Part shown: positions 35,515 through 44,326 of the stretch, piece after piece
Position numbering within the stretch: position 1 is the first letter of the stretch
How the letters are laid out: each line of letters opens with the position of its first letter
Origin: Vibrio ostreicida
Lineage (GTDB): Bacteria > Pseudomonadota > Gammaproteobacteria > Enterobacterales > Vibrionaceae
NCBI RefSeq assembly: GCF_013074385.2
Contig: NZ_JABEYA020000001.1
Span: forward strand, 744,001-808,000
Length of the DNA stretch: 64,000 nucleotides
Direction of reading: 5' to 3'
Program-made: the position numbers and the translations under genes
Notes under the pieces: generated by a model
The model's database searches: none
The model's input: the letters and a program-made list of their open reading frames with translations, nothing else
Told to the model about the DNA's origin: nothing

Positions 35515-35871
35515 ATGAATGATGTTGAACAAAAACGCGATTATTACCGCTTAAAGTACCCAAAGCGCTATAGGCCTTCGGTGAACTTCTCTAGTGAGCA
35601 ATTTCATGTCACTGAAGTGTCTGAAGGGGGAATTCGTGTTGCTGTCAATCCCTTTACCAATTGGTATAAAGGTCTCTCTTTGTCAGGCACGCTGACGCTT
35701 CACAATAATATGCAAGTTAAAGTAGAAGGGGCGGTATTAAGGTTCGACAACAATGAAGTGGTTCTTAAACTCGTCAAAGGGCCAACGTTTAAGAATATGG
35801 TTGAAGAACAGCGCTATATTCGTCAAAAATACCCTGAGCACTTTATCGTCAAATCAACGCAAGTTGCGTAA
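35515..35871 (+). CDS. PilZ-domain-like protein
   Basis: 118 aa, close to a single PilZ domain. N-terminus YYRLKYPKRYRPSVNF fits the RxxxR element of PilZ proteins, and TEVSEGGIRVAV fits the (D/N)xSxxG element with a Glu in place of Asp/Asn. So binding of cyclic di-GMP is plausible but not certain, because the motifs are not perfect. The start at ATG 35515 has GGAGAAG upstream; a GTG at 35497 would add six residues. Single gene. Confidence 0.75.
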   Translation: MNDVEQKRDYYRLKYPKRYRPSVNFSSEQFHVTEVSEGGIRVAVNPFTNWYKGLSLSGTLTLHNNMQVKVEGAVLRFDNNEVVLKLVKGPTFKNMVEEQRYIRQKYPEHFIVKSTQVA

Positions 35872-35959
35872 GTTTAAGGCCGTTGTCTTCTGATGACTTA
35901 CATCACTAGCAAACAGGAGGGAAGCGGATATCTCAACCAAAAGGGTATGACCAATCTTA

Positions 35960-36076
35960 TCAGAAAACACTACCCTTTAAGCCATTGACCTTAATCACTT
36001 TTAGCATCTTAGTTCTCGTTCGACATATCTCATCCATGACACCTTTAAGACTCGTTAAATTTGGCGCGAGTTGCAT
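35960..36076 (-). CDS. Small protein gene (38 aa) with strong ribosome binding site
   Basis: Minus-strand frame of 38 codons starting MQLAPNLTSLKGVMDEICRT and ending VNGLKGSVF. AGGAGG sits 7 nt before the ATG, the best spacing seen in this part of the window, in a 321-nt stretch with no other gene. The peptide is basic, without a membrane segment; one cysteine. Not recognised. It is divergent from the lipocalin gene. Ribosome profiling would settle whether it is made. Confidence 0.55.
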   Translation of the reverse strand: MQLAPNLTSLKGVMDEICRTRTKMLKVIKVNGLKGSVF

Positions 36077-36192
36077 AAGGTTGCCTCCTAGTTAGGTGTA
36101 TATATTATCAGGCTAGGTCACATGTTTAAACATTGAGAGGCATTCGGATAACAGTACGCCTTAATTGAAATCAGTATGTTGAGGAAACACCA

Positions 36193-36720
36193 GTGAAGAC
36201 AATATCAACTATTATCATGTTGTTCTTTCTAAGCGGATGTTTAGGAATGCCAGAGAACATCGCTCCTGTGAATGATTTCCAGTTAAATAAATATCTGGGA
36301 CGGTGGTACGAGGTGGCGAGGTTGGATCATTCATTTGAAAAAGGACTGAGCAATGTCACGGCTGAATACAGGCTAAATCAGGACGGTGGGATTTCTGTCA
36401 TCAACCGAGGCTACTCTGAGACAAAAAATCAGTGGAAGGAAGCTAGCGGCAAGGCTTATTTTGTCCGTCAACCCGATCAAGGCTACCTGAAAGTTTCTTT
36501 TTTTGGACCATTTTATGGGTCCTACGTTATTTTTGGGATTGAAGAAGAAAACTACGATTATTCGTTTGTTTCTGGCCCAAATAACGATTACCTATGGTTG
36601 TTATCCCGAACTCCAAGCGTCGATGATAGCGTGATTGACGCCTTTATTACCCTGTCTCAGCAATACGATTTTAATACGGAAGCGCTTATCTTTGTTGACC
36701 AAAATATGAATCTGCAATAA
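36193..36720 (+). CDS. blc: Outer-membrane lipocalin Blc
   Basis: 175 aa. Lipobox LSGC with cysteine 16, so it is a lipoprotein, likely of the outer membrane. Lipocalin motif GRWYEVARLDHSFEKGL and a later LWLLSRTPSV (GxW and the third motif). Family members bind fatty acids or lysophospholipids and are induced in envelope stress or stationary phase. The start is GTG with TGAGGAAAC upstream. Monocistronic. Confidence 0.92.
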   Translation: MKTISTIIMLFFLSGCLGMPENIAPVNDFQLNKYLGRWYEVARLDHSFEKGLSNVTAEYRLNQDGGISVINRGYSETKNQWKEASGKAYFVRQPDQGYLKVSFFGPFYGSYVIFGIEEENYDYSFVSGPNNDYLWLLSRTPSVDDSVIDAFITLSQQYDFNTEALIFVDQNMNLQ

Positions 36721-36735
36721 GCCGTACTTTACAGA

Positions 36736-36763
36736 AGCCACTCTAAGACGAAATAGAGTGGCT
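36736..36763. terminator. Bidirectional hairpin between blc and yaiL
   Basis: Ten-bp stem AGCCACTCTA / TAGAGTGGCT between convergent genes; T runs are weak on both sides. Confidence 0.6.
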
Positions 36764-36771
36764 AACTCTGA

Positions 36772-37293
36772 TCACCACATCAGGTCGTCCGGTACGACAA
36801 AATCAGCGTAAGGGTCGTCCTCTTTTAGAGTATCGGATGAGGGTGTATTTTGTTCTATGATCGAATGGTCATCACGTTGAGCAATTTTGTTAGCGACGGT
36901 ACTGGGTATAACAGCATAGCTATCATTAAATCGTGTTATCGCCAAAATACCTTTAATCAATTGCTCACGAACCATAGATCCCACGTACAGTGATTTGACC
37001 AATGTGCCATCGGTAAAGTTGTATTTTATTTCACCGTCGTGTAGGTCTATCTTATTCATTTCAATCAGTTGCTTTATTTGAAATTGAACTTCTTTGTTAA
37101 GACGCTGCTCATTTTGTTGAACACTTAGCTCTTGGTCGCGCTCCAACTGTTGACGTTTTTGTTCTTCGACAGCAGCTTTCACTTCCCGAGCTTGCACTCG
37201 TGATTTTTTTGAGCCTTTCTTGGCTTTTTTGAGCTTCTTCTCATTGACCAGACCCGCTTTTAGCATCTGTTCCTGTAGTGATAGTTTTGCCAT
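36772..37293 (-). CDS. yaiL: DUF2058 protein (YaiL family)
   Basis: 173 aa from ATG 37293 (E. coli YaiL 179). N-terminus MAKLSLQEQMLKAGLVNEKK, then a basic helical stretch (KKLKKAKKGSKKSRVQAREV), a glutamine/glutamate-rich coiled coil, then a folded region with NFTDGTLVKSLYVGS. These are features of the nucleoprotein/polynucleotide-associated YaiL family, of poorly known function, which may bind nucleic acid. The upstream in-frame ATG at 37326 lacks family support. Confidence 0.88.
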   Translation of the reverse strand: MAKLSLQEQMLKAGLVNEKKLKKAKKGSKKSRVQAREVKAAVEEQKRQQLERDQELSVQQNEQRLNKEVQFQIKQLIEMNKIDLHDGEIKYNFTDGTLVKSLYVGSMVREQLIKGILAITRFNDSYAVIPSTVANKIAQRDDHSIIEQNTPSSDTLKEDDPYADFVVPDDLMW

Positions 37294-37543
37294 TGTGATT
37301 CCATGTTTGATCGACGTTTTCTGCATTTTATAGGGACAGAGTTCTCAAATAAAGCTGAACAGTGAATTGTCTGATGGCAAAAATGAAATTTTGTAATATT
37401 TCATTGAATTTTGACGTGTTACTTAAGCCATTAAATGTTTGGTATAATCATGAAAGTTAGTTACTTTATACATTTAAATGCTTGCCCTCGTGAATGCGGC
37501 TCTGGCTGTCGTTAGCGTCAAGGTGGCCAATGAAAGGACAGCT

Positions 37544-37918
37544 ATGAATATTATCATCGAACAGGAGGTTGCTTTACACCAACATGAAGTGAGGCAATCA
37601 CCGCGAGAAATTACACGACTTATTCATCCTGAATTCAAAGAGGTAGGTCGATCTGGAGAAAGCTTCGATTTTGTTTCGATTATGACGTTAATGCAAGATG
37701 AAAAAACCGCCTCTGGGTATGTCCACGCTCAGGATTTCGAGTGCGTTCGGTTGGAGCCATCGGTTCAACTGCTGTTGTACAAATCAGCGTGGGTCGATGA
37801 AAGTGGTAAAAAAGGTGAATTTACCAAGCGGTCTTCTCTATGGACGTTTACAGGTGAGAATTGGCAACTCAAATATCATCAAGGTACGCCATGTGATGCA
37901 TTTACGTTGTCGGGGTAA
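37544..37918 (+). CDS. NTF2-like protein (DUF4440)
   Basis: 124 aa. Typical DUF4440 features: MNIIIEQEVALHQHEVRQ at the start, LIHPEFKEVGRSGE in the first half, and YKSAWVDESGKKGEFTKRSSLW and WQLKYHQGTPC near the end. Small alpha+beta barrel; such proteins include enzymes of unknown substrate and binding proteins. ATG 37544 has AGGA upstream at good spacing, unlike the ATG at 37478. About 65 nt before an acetyltransferase gene. Confidence 0.8.
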   Translation: MNIIIEQEVALHQHEVRQSPREITRLIHPEFKEVGRSGESFDFVSIMTLMQDEKTASGYVHAQDFECVRLEPSVQLLLYKSAWVDESGKKGEFTKRSSLWTFTGENWQLKYHQGTPCDAFTLSG

Positions 37919-37984
37919 GTCTGAGACGTTAACTCACTGAGCAGAAAATTTTTCTAGGATGAACATTATCATGTAGAGGCAGTT

Positions 37985-38497
37985 ATGATATTTACCGAAA
38001 ATCTGCAACTTAGGCCCGTTTCAAAAGATGACTGGGTTATTTACTCTCAAATTCTCAGTTGTGAAGAGCTAACTCGATTTCTCCCCAAAGGCTGCGCCTA
38101 CTCACAAAGTGAGATTGAACAGCATGTACAGAGTCGGGTTGAACATTGGAAGAGAGGATTTGGATCGTATGTTATTTTAAAGAAAAGTGAACAAGATCGA
38201 CCTCTAGGTTATGTTGGTGTAGAGATATGTGGGCGACCGGAGTTTAGTGATATCAGATATGCACTACTACCTCAGTTTCAAGGAAGAGGTTACGCGATCG
38301 AAGCTTCACGAGCAGTGATAAAAGAAACGTTCAATTTGGGGTATCATCGAAAAATATACGGTGTATCTTTGCAAGAAAATACGGGGTCTATTACGGTGCT
38401 AAAAAAACTTGGAATGCGTTCGGAGCCGAGTATAAACCTGTATGATGATTACCAAGGTTTGTCGACTTTTTCAATCCAACCTAGTGACCTGAAGTAG
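37985..38497 (+). CDS. GNAT acetyltransferase
   Basis: 170 aa of the RimJ/RimL-like GNAT subgroup: LRPVSKDDW near the start, acetyl-CoA loop in PQFQGRGYAIEASRAV, NTGSITVLKKLGM later. It acetylates an amino group of an unknown substrate. ATG with AGAGGC upstream. A second acetyltransferase follows 80 nt away on the same strand. Confidence 0.88.
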   Translation: MIFTENLQLRPVSKDDWVIYSQILSCEELTRFLPKGCAYSQSEIEQHVQSRVEHWKRGFGSYVILKKSEQDRPLGYVGVEICGRPEFSDIRYALLPQFQGRGYAIEASRAVIKETFNLGYHRKIYGVSLQENTGSITVLKKLGMRSEPSINLYDDYQGLSTFSIQPSDLK

Positions 38498-38577
38498 TAC
38501 TTATTGCCAGTCATTATTTTTCTATCACAAAGGTTTGGACATCTATCTTGTTCTAAAAACGCTTAAGGGGGTAAGTT

Positions 38578-39096
38578 GTGAAGGCATTTTCGACAGCACG
38601 TTTAGTCATCGAACGCTACCAAAATCAACCACACCACCAAGATGTAATAGCGCGAGTCATGGGGTTATTGACCCAAGAAGTAGTGGTAAACTTGCCGCCT
38701 AATTTCCACGGTATTGAGACCATGTTTGCTGCTGAGAAATGGCTTGACACTATGCAGTCAGAAAGCACGCTATTTCTGATCAAACAGAATGTTGATGAAA
38801 CACTCATTGGCTTTATGTTTATCTATGAAGAAGAGCAAAACGCTCATCTTGGTTATTTGTTTGGAGAAGCTTATTGGGGACAAGGTCTCGCCAGCGAGTT
38901 ATTGATAGGTCTAGTGAAAACCGTTCACAGAGAAAATTGCTGGTCAAAATTGGTGGCAGGTGTTGAACGCTCCAATCCTGCGTCTGCTAAGGTACTCAGA
39001 AAGGCGGGGTTTCATCAACAAAATGAGGAACAAGCTAGCGTATTGTTTTTTGAATATACTTTTGAAAAAGCGGTTCAGTCAACAGACGAAAAATAA
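38578..39096 (+). CDS. GNAT acetyltransferase
   Basis: 172 aa; GTG start with AAGGGGG upstream. Acetyl-CoA binding region is seen in AHLGYLFGEAYWGQGLASEL, and NPASAKVLRKAGF fits the end of the fold. Related to, but clearly different from, the acetyltransferase encoded upstream. Substrate unknown. Ends in a bidirectional terminator. Confidence 0.86.
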   Translation: MKAFSTARLVIERYQNQPHHQDVIARVMGLLTQEVVVNLPPNFHGIETMFAAEKWLDTMQSESTLFLIKQNVDETLIGFMFIYEEEQNAHLGYLFGEAYWGQGLASELLIGLVKTVHRENCWSKLVAGVERSNPASAKVLRKAGFHQQNEEQASVLFFEYTFEKAVQSTDEK

Positions 39097-39220
39097 AACG
39101 ATTGTTCCATTACTCGTATAAATAAAGTCAGGCATCGTAATTGTGTATGATTAGTGACTAGATGGTAGATATTGATAAAGTTATGTGAATATAAAGTGTG
39201 CTGACTTCTAGTCTCTCGCT

Positions 39221-39262
39221 AAAAAAGATTCACCTGTCTCTATAGATAGGCGAATATTTTTT
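39221..39262. terminator. Bidirectional terminator between acetyltransferase and exported protein genes
   Basis: Stem ATTCACCTGTCT / AGATAGGCGAAT with one A-C mismatch and one G-T pair, CTAT loop, with six T residues on the plus strand and an A run before it that serves the minus strand. Confidence 0.8.
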
Positions 39263-39355
39263 ATAAACTTTGAAAGCGAACTCTTTGCTTTACGGAGCTG
39301 GCGGTCATTTAAAATTGCGCTAGAAATTAACTATCAGTAGGGCTATTCATAGATT

Positions 39356-39880
39356 CTATAAAAAAGTCCCAATTTCCAGTAATTGACCACTTTCATCTAG
39401 ATTGACCGTTAACAGGTGTTCTTTACCGAGAACATTGAGCTTCACATACATCACCTTCTTACTTTGGAAGCGTTGGAATAAATCTTCGTCTTTGTCTTTA
39501 CTCAGCCTCGTTAATGTTGGACGTATGTAGTGTCTGCTAGTGGTTAAATCGAATAGTTTGTCATCGTCACCGAAACGAATTTGAATCTTCCCTGAAATAG
39601 GCCTAGTCACATAATGGCTTTTGTTTAAATTTGAAGCAAACACGTGCACGATATCCGACTGTTGCTTCTTTTCGAATATCAGTTTCTTATCTGAGTTCTG
39701 ATCATTGAGAACTAATTGATACATTCTGTTATTGGGTGAAAATACATTATACTTTTCAACCAGATAGTTATCGCCTGCTTTGTGAATTTTCTCCTCGGTT
39801 GCTTCTTGTTGTTTGGGGGCAGCAAATGACCACTGAGAAAAAGCGGCGATAGTGATAAGTAGTGCGGTTCTTATGAGCAT
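39356..39880 (-). CDS. Exported protein of unknown function
   Basis: Not recognised. 174 aa; signal peptide of about 20 residues (MLIRTALLITIAAFSQWSFA). The mature protein is charged and probably beta-rich, and contains KIQIRFGDDDKLFDL and VMYVKLNVLGKEHLLTVNLD. No cysteine in the mature part. Ribosome binding site weak (TAGAAA). Single gene. Confidence 0.72.
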   Translation of the reverse strand: MLIRTALLITIAAFSQWSFAAPKQQEATEEKIHKAGDNYLVEKYNVFSPNNRMYQLVLNDQNSDKKLIFEKKQQSDIVHVFASNLNKSHYVTRPISGKIQIRFGDDDKLFDLTTSRHYIRPTLTRLSKDKDEDLFQRFQSKKVMYVKLNVLGKEHLLTVNLDESGQLLEIGTFL

Positions 39881-40215
39881 TTTCTAATAAACGGCTATTT
39901 TAATGTGAGCATGTTAACAATCTGCATTTACAGTATCAATATATTAATGAATAATTTAATTTATAAATAATATTTATTCATAAAAATAGGTAATATTTGG
40001 TCAGTTAATTTTTTTAATCAATAGTAATAGTTGCTAGTCGTATCGGTCAATTAATGCTCCAGTTTATCACTGCTTCTCTATTATGATGCTAGTTTCGTAT
40101 TGGGTGAAGTATTGGTCAACACTGTATATGTGCCAGCAATAAGTTGACCAACTTACTAAGTTTAGAACCCTAATTGTTCCTTTTTTGTTGTTATCACTTG
40201 TTTATTACCTTCCCG

Positions 40216-40233
40216 TGTAAAAAAAATGTTACT
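40216..40233 (+). promoter_or_regulatory. TyrR-box-like site 1 upstream of hpd
   Basis: TGTAAAAAAAATGTTACT keeps TGTAAA and the conserved G and C of TGTAAA-N6-TTTACA, with 10 of 12 fixed positions. Centre 71 nt from site 2. Confidence 0.5.
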
Positions 40234-40286
40234 AATTTTTAAATTAAGTCATTTTAAATCAATGCATTATGCTCACTAGGTCTCTC

Positions 40287-40304
40287 TGTTACCTTTTGTT
40301 TACA
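40287..40304 (+). promoter_or_regulatory. TyrR-box-like site 2 upstream of hpd
   Basis: TGTTACCTTTTGTTTACA matches the TyrR consensus at 10 of 12 fixed positions, including the key G and C. It ends 110 nt before the hpd start. Confidence 0.6.
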
Positions 40305-40414
40305 ATTGGGCGGTTTTTTGTTTCTAGAATGATTTTGGGTCTGTTTATTCACTTCCTCTCCAAGTTGGTTCAAATTAGCAACAAAGGACGTCACTAATTA
40401 CTGAGGAAGAACCA

Positions 40415-41488
40415 ATGAATCAAGCATACAATCCACTTGGCACAGATGGGTTCGAGTTTGTCGAGTACACAGCGGCGACTAATGAGGGGATTAGGCAACT
40501 CAAGGCTTTGTTTGTTGCTTTAGGGTTTGCCGAGATAGCCAAACACCGCTCCAAAGAAGCGTGGCTATACCGACAAGGAGACATTAGCTTTATCGTTAAT
40601 GCACAGCCACATAGCCAAGCAGAAAAATTTGCTCAGAATCATGGGCCATCGGTCTGTGGGATGGCATTTCGAGTGCAGGATGCGGGGCTTGCAATGAAGC
40701 ATGCTTTGGATAACGGTGCTGAGGAATTTACGACACCAGTAGGGCCGATGGAATTAAGTATTCCCGCGGTTTATGGGATTGGGGAAAGCTTGCTGTATTT
40801 TGTTGACCGTTATGGTAAGCGAAGTATCTACGATGTGGATTTCAACTTCTATGAGGATGCAGACAGCCGTTTGTCCGATGCCGATGTGGGTCTCTATGAC
40901 ATTGACCATCTGACACATAATGTCAAACAAGGCAACATGGATGTGTGGTCTGGCTTTTACGAGCGAATTGGTAATTTTCGTGAAATTCGCTATTTCGATA
41001 TAGAAGGTAAGCTAACTGGTTTGGTCAGTCGTGCGATGACAGCGCCATGTGGAAAAATTCGTATCCCTATCAATGAATCCTCTGACGATAAATCACAGAT
41101 TGAAGAGTTTATTCGTGAATACAACGGTGAAGGAATTCAACACATTGCCATGTCGACAGACAACATCTATCAAACGGTTAAGACATTGCGTGATCGAGGG
41201 ATGGATTTTATGCCAACCCCAGACACCTATTACGAGAAACTCAACACTCGCGTTGAAGGGCATAGCGAAGACGTCGATAAGCTAAAAGATTTACAGATCC
41301 TTATTGATGGAGCACCGACGAAAGATGGCATCCTACTACAAATATTCACTCAAACAGTTATCGGCCCAGTGTTTTTTGAAATCATACAACGCAAGGGTAA
41401 TGAAGGTTTTGGTGAAGGTAACTTCAAAGCATTATTCGAGTCGATTGAAGAGGATCAAATTCGTCGAGGAGTATTAAGCGATGCATAA
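40415..41488 (+). CDS. hpd: 4-hydroxyphenylpyruvate dioxygenase
   Basis: Converts 4-hydroxyphenylpyruvate, the transamination product of tyrosine, to homogentisate. 357 aa, normal for bacterial HPPD. Iron ligands are His165 (IDHLTHNV), His243 (GIQHIAM) and Glu322 (VFFEIIQR). ATG has GAGGAAG upstream. First gene of a close operon hpd-hmgA-fahA-maiA; its end overlaps hmgA by 8 nt. Two TyrR-like boxes lie upstream. Homogentisate, if not consumed, polymerises to brown pyomelanin, so a loss of the next gene gives a pigmented phenotype. Confidence 0.97.
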   Translation: MNQAYNPLGTDGFEFVEYTAATNEGIRQLKALFVALGFAEIAKHRSKEAWLYRQGDISFIVNAQPHSQAEKFAQNHGPSVCGMAFRVQDAGLAMKHALDNGAEEFTTPVGPMELSIPAVYGIGESLLYFVDRYGKRSIYDVDFNFYEDADSRLSDADVGLYDIDHLTHNVKQGNMDVWSGFYERIGNFREIRYFDIEGKLTGLVSRAMTAPCGKIRIPINESSDDKSQIEEFIREYNGEGIQHIAMSTDNIYQTVKTLRDRGMDFMPTPDTYYEKLNTRVEGHSEDVDKLKDLQILIDGAPTKDGILLQIFTQTVIGPVFFEIIQRKGNEGFGEGNFKALFESIEEDQIRRGVLSDA

Positions 41489-42620
41489 ATGGATTACATT
41501 CCCTCACCGGGAGGGAGTGTGTTCTAAACAAGCGCACGCGGATTTCCCGGAAGAAGCGATTTATGAGCGCGAAGCGGGCCGAAGTGGGTTCTTCGGGCCC
41601 GCAGCACATTTCCACCATCAACATGCCCCAACGGGTTGGTCGGAGTGGGAAGGTGAACTCAGGCCTAGAGCGTTCAATTTGAATTTGGTGGAAAAATCAG
41701 CCCAGATATCGCCTTGGGCGGTGCCTGTCTTACTGCACAATAAGGAGTGTAAGATCCGAGTTTGGCGCATTGAAACACCGATGGAATTCTTAGTTCGAAA
41801 CGCGGATGGCGATGAGCTTCTTTTTGTCCATGAGGGCGAAGCGGATTTTTACTCTGATTATGGGCATATGAGGATTTCTGAAGGCGACTACGTGGTGATT
41901 CCTCGTTCCACTAACTGGCGTATTGAACCGACAAAGCCAATGTTTATTCTGATGGTTGAAAATACTGACGCAGCCTATTCTTTACCAGAAAAAGGGATGG
42001 TAGGTAATCATGCTGTGTTTGACCCTGCGATCCTTGAGGTCCCCTCAATTAACGAGAAGTTTAAAGCTCAGTACGGTGAAACGCCCACTCAGGTTCAGTT
42101 AAAAAGGCACGAAAAAGTGAGCGTTATCACTTATCCCTTTAACCCTTTGGATGCGATTGGCTGGCACGGTGATTTGTCTGTAGTAAGGCTCAATTGGCGC
42201 GACATCAGACCATTGATGTCCCATAGGTATCATTTGCCGCCATCGGCGCACACCACATTTGTTGGCGCTGGCTTTGTCGTATGCACTTTTGTACCTAGAC
42301 CCATTGAAAGCGATCCTGGTGCGTTAAAGGTGCCATTTTACCATAACAATGATGATTATGATGAGGTGTTGTTTTATCACGCTGGGGATTTCTTTAGTCG
42401 AGACAATATTGAGGCAGGGATGATGACCTTTCATCCTGCAGGTTTTACTCACGGACCTCATCCTAAAGCGTTTAAAGCGGGTCGAGAATATAAAAAGAAG
42501 TTCACCGATGAAGTCGCGGTCATGATTGATGCAAGGCATGCGCTCCATTTTGGTGACGAAGCTCGTGCAGTCGAAAATCCAGAATATGTCTACAGCTGGA
42601 TATCACACCCTAAAGAATAA
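41481..42620 (+). CDS. hmgA: Homogentisate 1,2-dioxygenase
   Basis: Opens the ring of homogentisate to maleylacetoacetate with Fe(II). 379 aa, shorter than the roughly 430-440 aa human/Pseudomonas type, but similar to Vibrio and Shewanella forms as far as I recall. Expected iron ligands appear in FYHNNDDYDEVLF (His and Glu) and HPAGFTHGPHP (His). Start overlaps the hpd stop by 8 nt; AGGAG is 10 nt upstream. Second step of the tyrosine operon. Confidence 0.94.
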   Translation: MHKWITFPHREGVCSKQAHADFPEEAIYEREAGRSGFFGPAAHFHHQHAPTGWSEWEGELRPRAFNLNLVEKSAQISPWAVPVLLHNKECKIRVWRIETPMEFLVRNADGDELLFVHEGEADFYSDYGHMRISEGDYVVIPRSTNWRIEPTKPMFILMVENTDAAYSLPEKGMVGNHAVFDPAILEVPSINEKFKAQYGETPTQVQLKRHEKVSVITYPFNPLDAIGWHGDLSVVRLNWRDIRPLMSHRYHLPPSAHTTFVGAGFVVCTFVPRPIESDPGALKVPFYHNNDDYDEVLFYHAGDFFSRDNIEAGMMTFHPAGFTHGPHPKAFKAGREYKKKFTDEVAVMIDARHALHFGDEARAVENPEYVYSWISHPKE

Positions 42621-42631
42621 AGGCATTGATA

Positions 42632-43642
42632 ATGAAGTTAGCGACGTTAAAAAATAATACTCGTGATGGCCAATTGGTGGTTGTCAGTACTGATCTTAGT
42701 TTGTGTGCGCCAGTAGGAGAGATCGCGTCTACTTTGCAGTCAGCACTTGATAACTGGTCAAGTGTTGAACCGCAGCTGCTTGAAGTGTATCACGCTCTCA
42801 ATGACGGTAAATTATCAATTGCGGTTGCTTTTGATCAAAAGGATTGCGAATCGCCACTACCGAGAGCCTATCAGTGGGCAGATGGCAGTGCTTACGTTAA
42901 TCATGTTGAGCTTGTGCGCAAAGCTCGTGGGGCGGAAATACCAGCAAGTTTTTGGACTGATCCCCTAATGTATCAGGGGGGATCAGATGCGTTTATTGGA
43001 CCCCAAGATGATATTCCACTGGGAAGTGAAACATGGGGGATTGATTTTGAAGGTGAGGTCGCGGTGATCACTGACGATGTGCCAATGGGCGCGTCAGTTG
43101 AAGTGGCTGAGACTAAGATTCGGTTGTTGATGTTAGTCAATGATGTGTCTTTGCGAGGCTTGATTCCTAATGAATTGGCGAAAGGATTTGGTTTCTTTCA
43201 GTCCAAACCATCCTCAGCGTTTTCTCCTGTTGCCGTCACACCAGATGAACTTGGAGAGGTTTGGCAAAAAGGCAAAGTTGAACTTCCGCTTTTGTCATTT
43301 TACAACGAAGAGGCTTTTGGGTGCCCGAATGCTGGACTTGATATGACGTTTAGCTTTCCTGAGCTCATTGCACACGCAGCCAAAACAAGACCGTTATCAG
43401 CAGGTGCCGTTGTGGGTTCTGGGACAGTATCCAATAAACAAGGGACCGATTACGGTACTGCAATTTCAGAGGGTGGTGTTGGATATTCCTGTATAGCCGA
43501 AGTTCGTATGATTGAAACGATAAGAGATGGCAAACCATCAACAGACTTTATGAAATTTGGAGACCGGATAAAAATTGAAATGAAAGATAAGGCGGGCCAT
43601 TCAATATTTGGTGCTATTGACCAAAAAGTGGTTGAGCACTGA
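42632..43642 (+). CDS. fahA: Fumarylacetoacetate hydrolase
   Basis: Hydrolyses fumarylacetoacetate to fumarate and acetoacetate, the last step of tyrosine degradation. 336 aa, the bacterial form. The metal site is in DFEGEVAVI (Asp, Glu), with FGFFQSKPSSAFSPVAVTP, and GTVSNKQGTDYG close to the C-terminus. ATG 42632 has AAAGGC upstream; the alternative TTG at 42626 is unlikely. It shares one base with the start of maiA. Confidence 0.95.
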   Translation: MKLATLKNNTRDGQLVVVSTDLSLCAPVGEIASTLQSALDNWSSVEPQLLEVYHALNDGKLSIAVAFDQKDCESPLPRAYQWADGSAYVNHVELVRKARGAEIPASFWTDPLMYQGGSDAFIGPQDDIPLGSETWGIDFEGEVAVITDDVPMGASVEVAETKIRLLMLVNDVSLRGLIPNELAKGFGFFQSKPSSAFSPVAVTPDELGEVWQKGKVELPLLSFYNEEAFGCPNAGLDMTFSFPELIAHAAKTRPLSAGAVVGSGTVSNKQGTDYGTAISEGGVGYSCIAEVRMIETIRDGKPSTDFMKFGDRIKIEMKDKAGHSIFGAIDQKVVEH

Positions 43643-44295
43643 TGACGGATATATTGCTTTACGGGTATTGGCGTTCTTCGGCAGCCTATCGAGTTAGAAT
43701 TGCACTCAATCTTAAACGATTGCCTTTTCGGCAGGAATCCGTGAACCTTATCAAAAATGGCGGTGAGCAACATTCTGAGGACTTTCGACAGTTAAATGAG
43801 AGTCAACTCGTCCCTGTTCTTATCGATGGTGGGAGGCGACTAACACAGTCGCTCACTATTATCGACTATTTGGATGAGCAGTACCCTGAGTACTTGCTCA
43901 CACCAGCGGATATAGACAAACGTTTTGTTGTTAAGGCCATGGCTCAAGATATTGCGATTGATATTCACCCACTCAATAACCTTCGTGTCTTGCAGTATTT
44001 GACTGATCAGCTGGCAACGAAAGATGAAGCTAAATCAGGCTGGTATCGCCACTGGATAGAAGTCGGGTTTGATTCTTTGGAGAAAAAGCTGTCTAAAACA
44101 CGAGGGGATTTTTGTGTTGGTGATGACATTACTCTCGTGGATGTCTGCCTGGCCCCTCAGGTCTATAATGCAGAAAGATTTAATGTGGATATAAGCCGTT
44201 ACCCCAATATTTCAACTGTGACCGAGTCACTGATGAAGCAGCCTGCATTTATTGAGGCCCAGCCAGAAAACCAACCCGATGCCTTAATCGCTTGA
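43642..44295 (+). CDS. maiA: Maleylacetoacetate isomerase (zeta-class glutathione transferase)
   Basis: Glutathione-dependent cis-trans isomerisation of maleylacetoacetate to fumarylacetoacetate. 217 aa, normal length. N-terminal thioredoxin-like domain with the zeta motif SSAAYRVRIALNLK (usual SSCSxRVRIAL, the cysteine replaced by alanine), then ESQLVPVL and QSLTIIDYLDEQYP (glutathione site), and a helical C-terminal domain. The start overlaps the fahA stop by one base (TGATG), so they are coupled. Last gene in the operon; a hairpin follows. Confidence 0.94.
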   Translation: MTDILLYGYWRSSAAYRVRIALNLKRLPFRQESVNLIKNGGEQHSEDFRQLNESQLVPVLIDGGRRLTQSLTIIDYLDEQYPEYLLTPADIDKRFVVKAMAQDIAIDIHPLNNLRVLQYLTDQLATKDEAKSGWYRHWIEVGFDSLEKKLSKTRGDFCVGDDITLVDVCLAPQVYNAERFNVDISRYPNISTVTESLMKQPAFIEAQPENQPDALIA

Positions 44296-44301
44296 AAATA
44301 C

Positions 44302-44326
44302 AGAGCCCTTACCGACATAGGGCTCT
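44302..44326. terminator. Hairpin after maiA
   Basis: Eight-bp stem AGAGCCCT / AGGGCTCT; TTTTT follows 8 nt later on the plus strand. It also covers the end of the minus-strand gene. Confidence 0.65.

Larger units (their letters stand above)
39881..40414. other. 534-nt regulatory region upstream of hpd
   Basis: Very A/T-rich in its left half, with no gene on either strand. The right half contains two TyrR-box-like sites, described separately, and presumably the promoter of the hpd operon. Confidence 0.5.
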
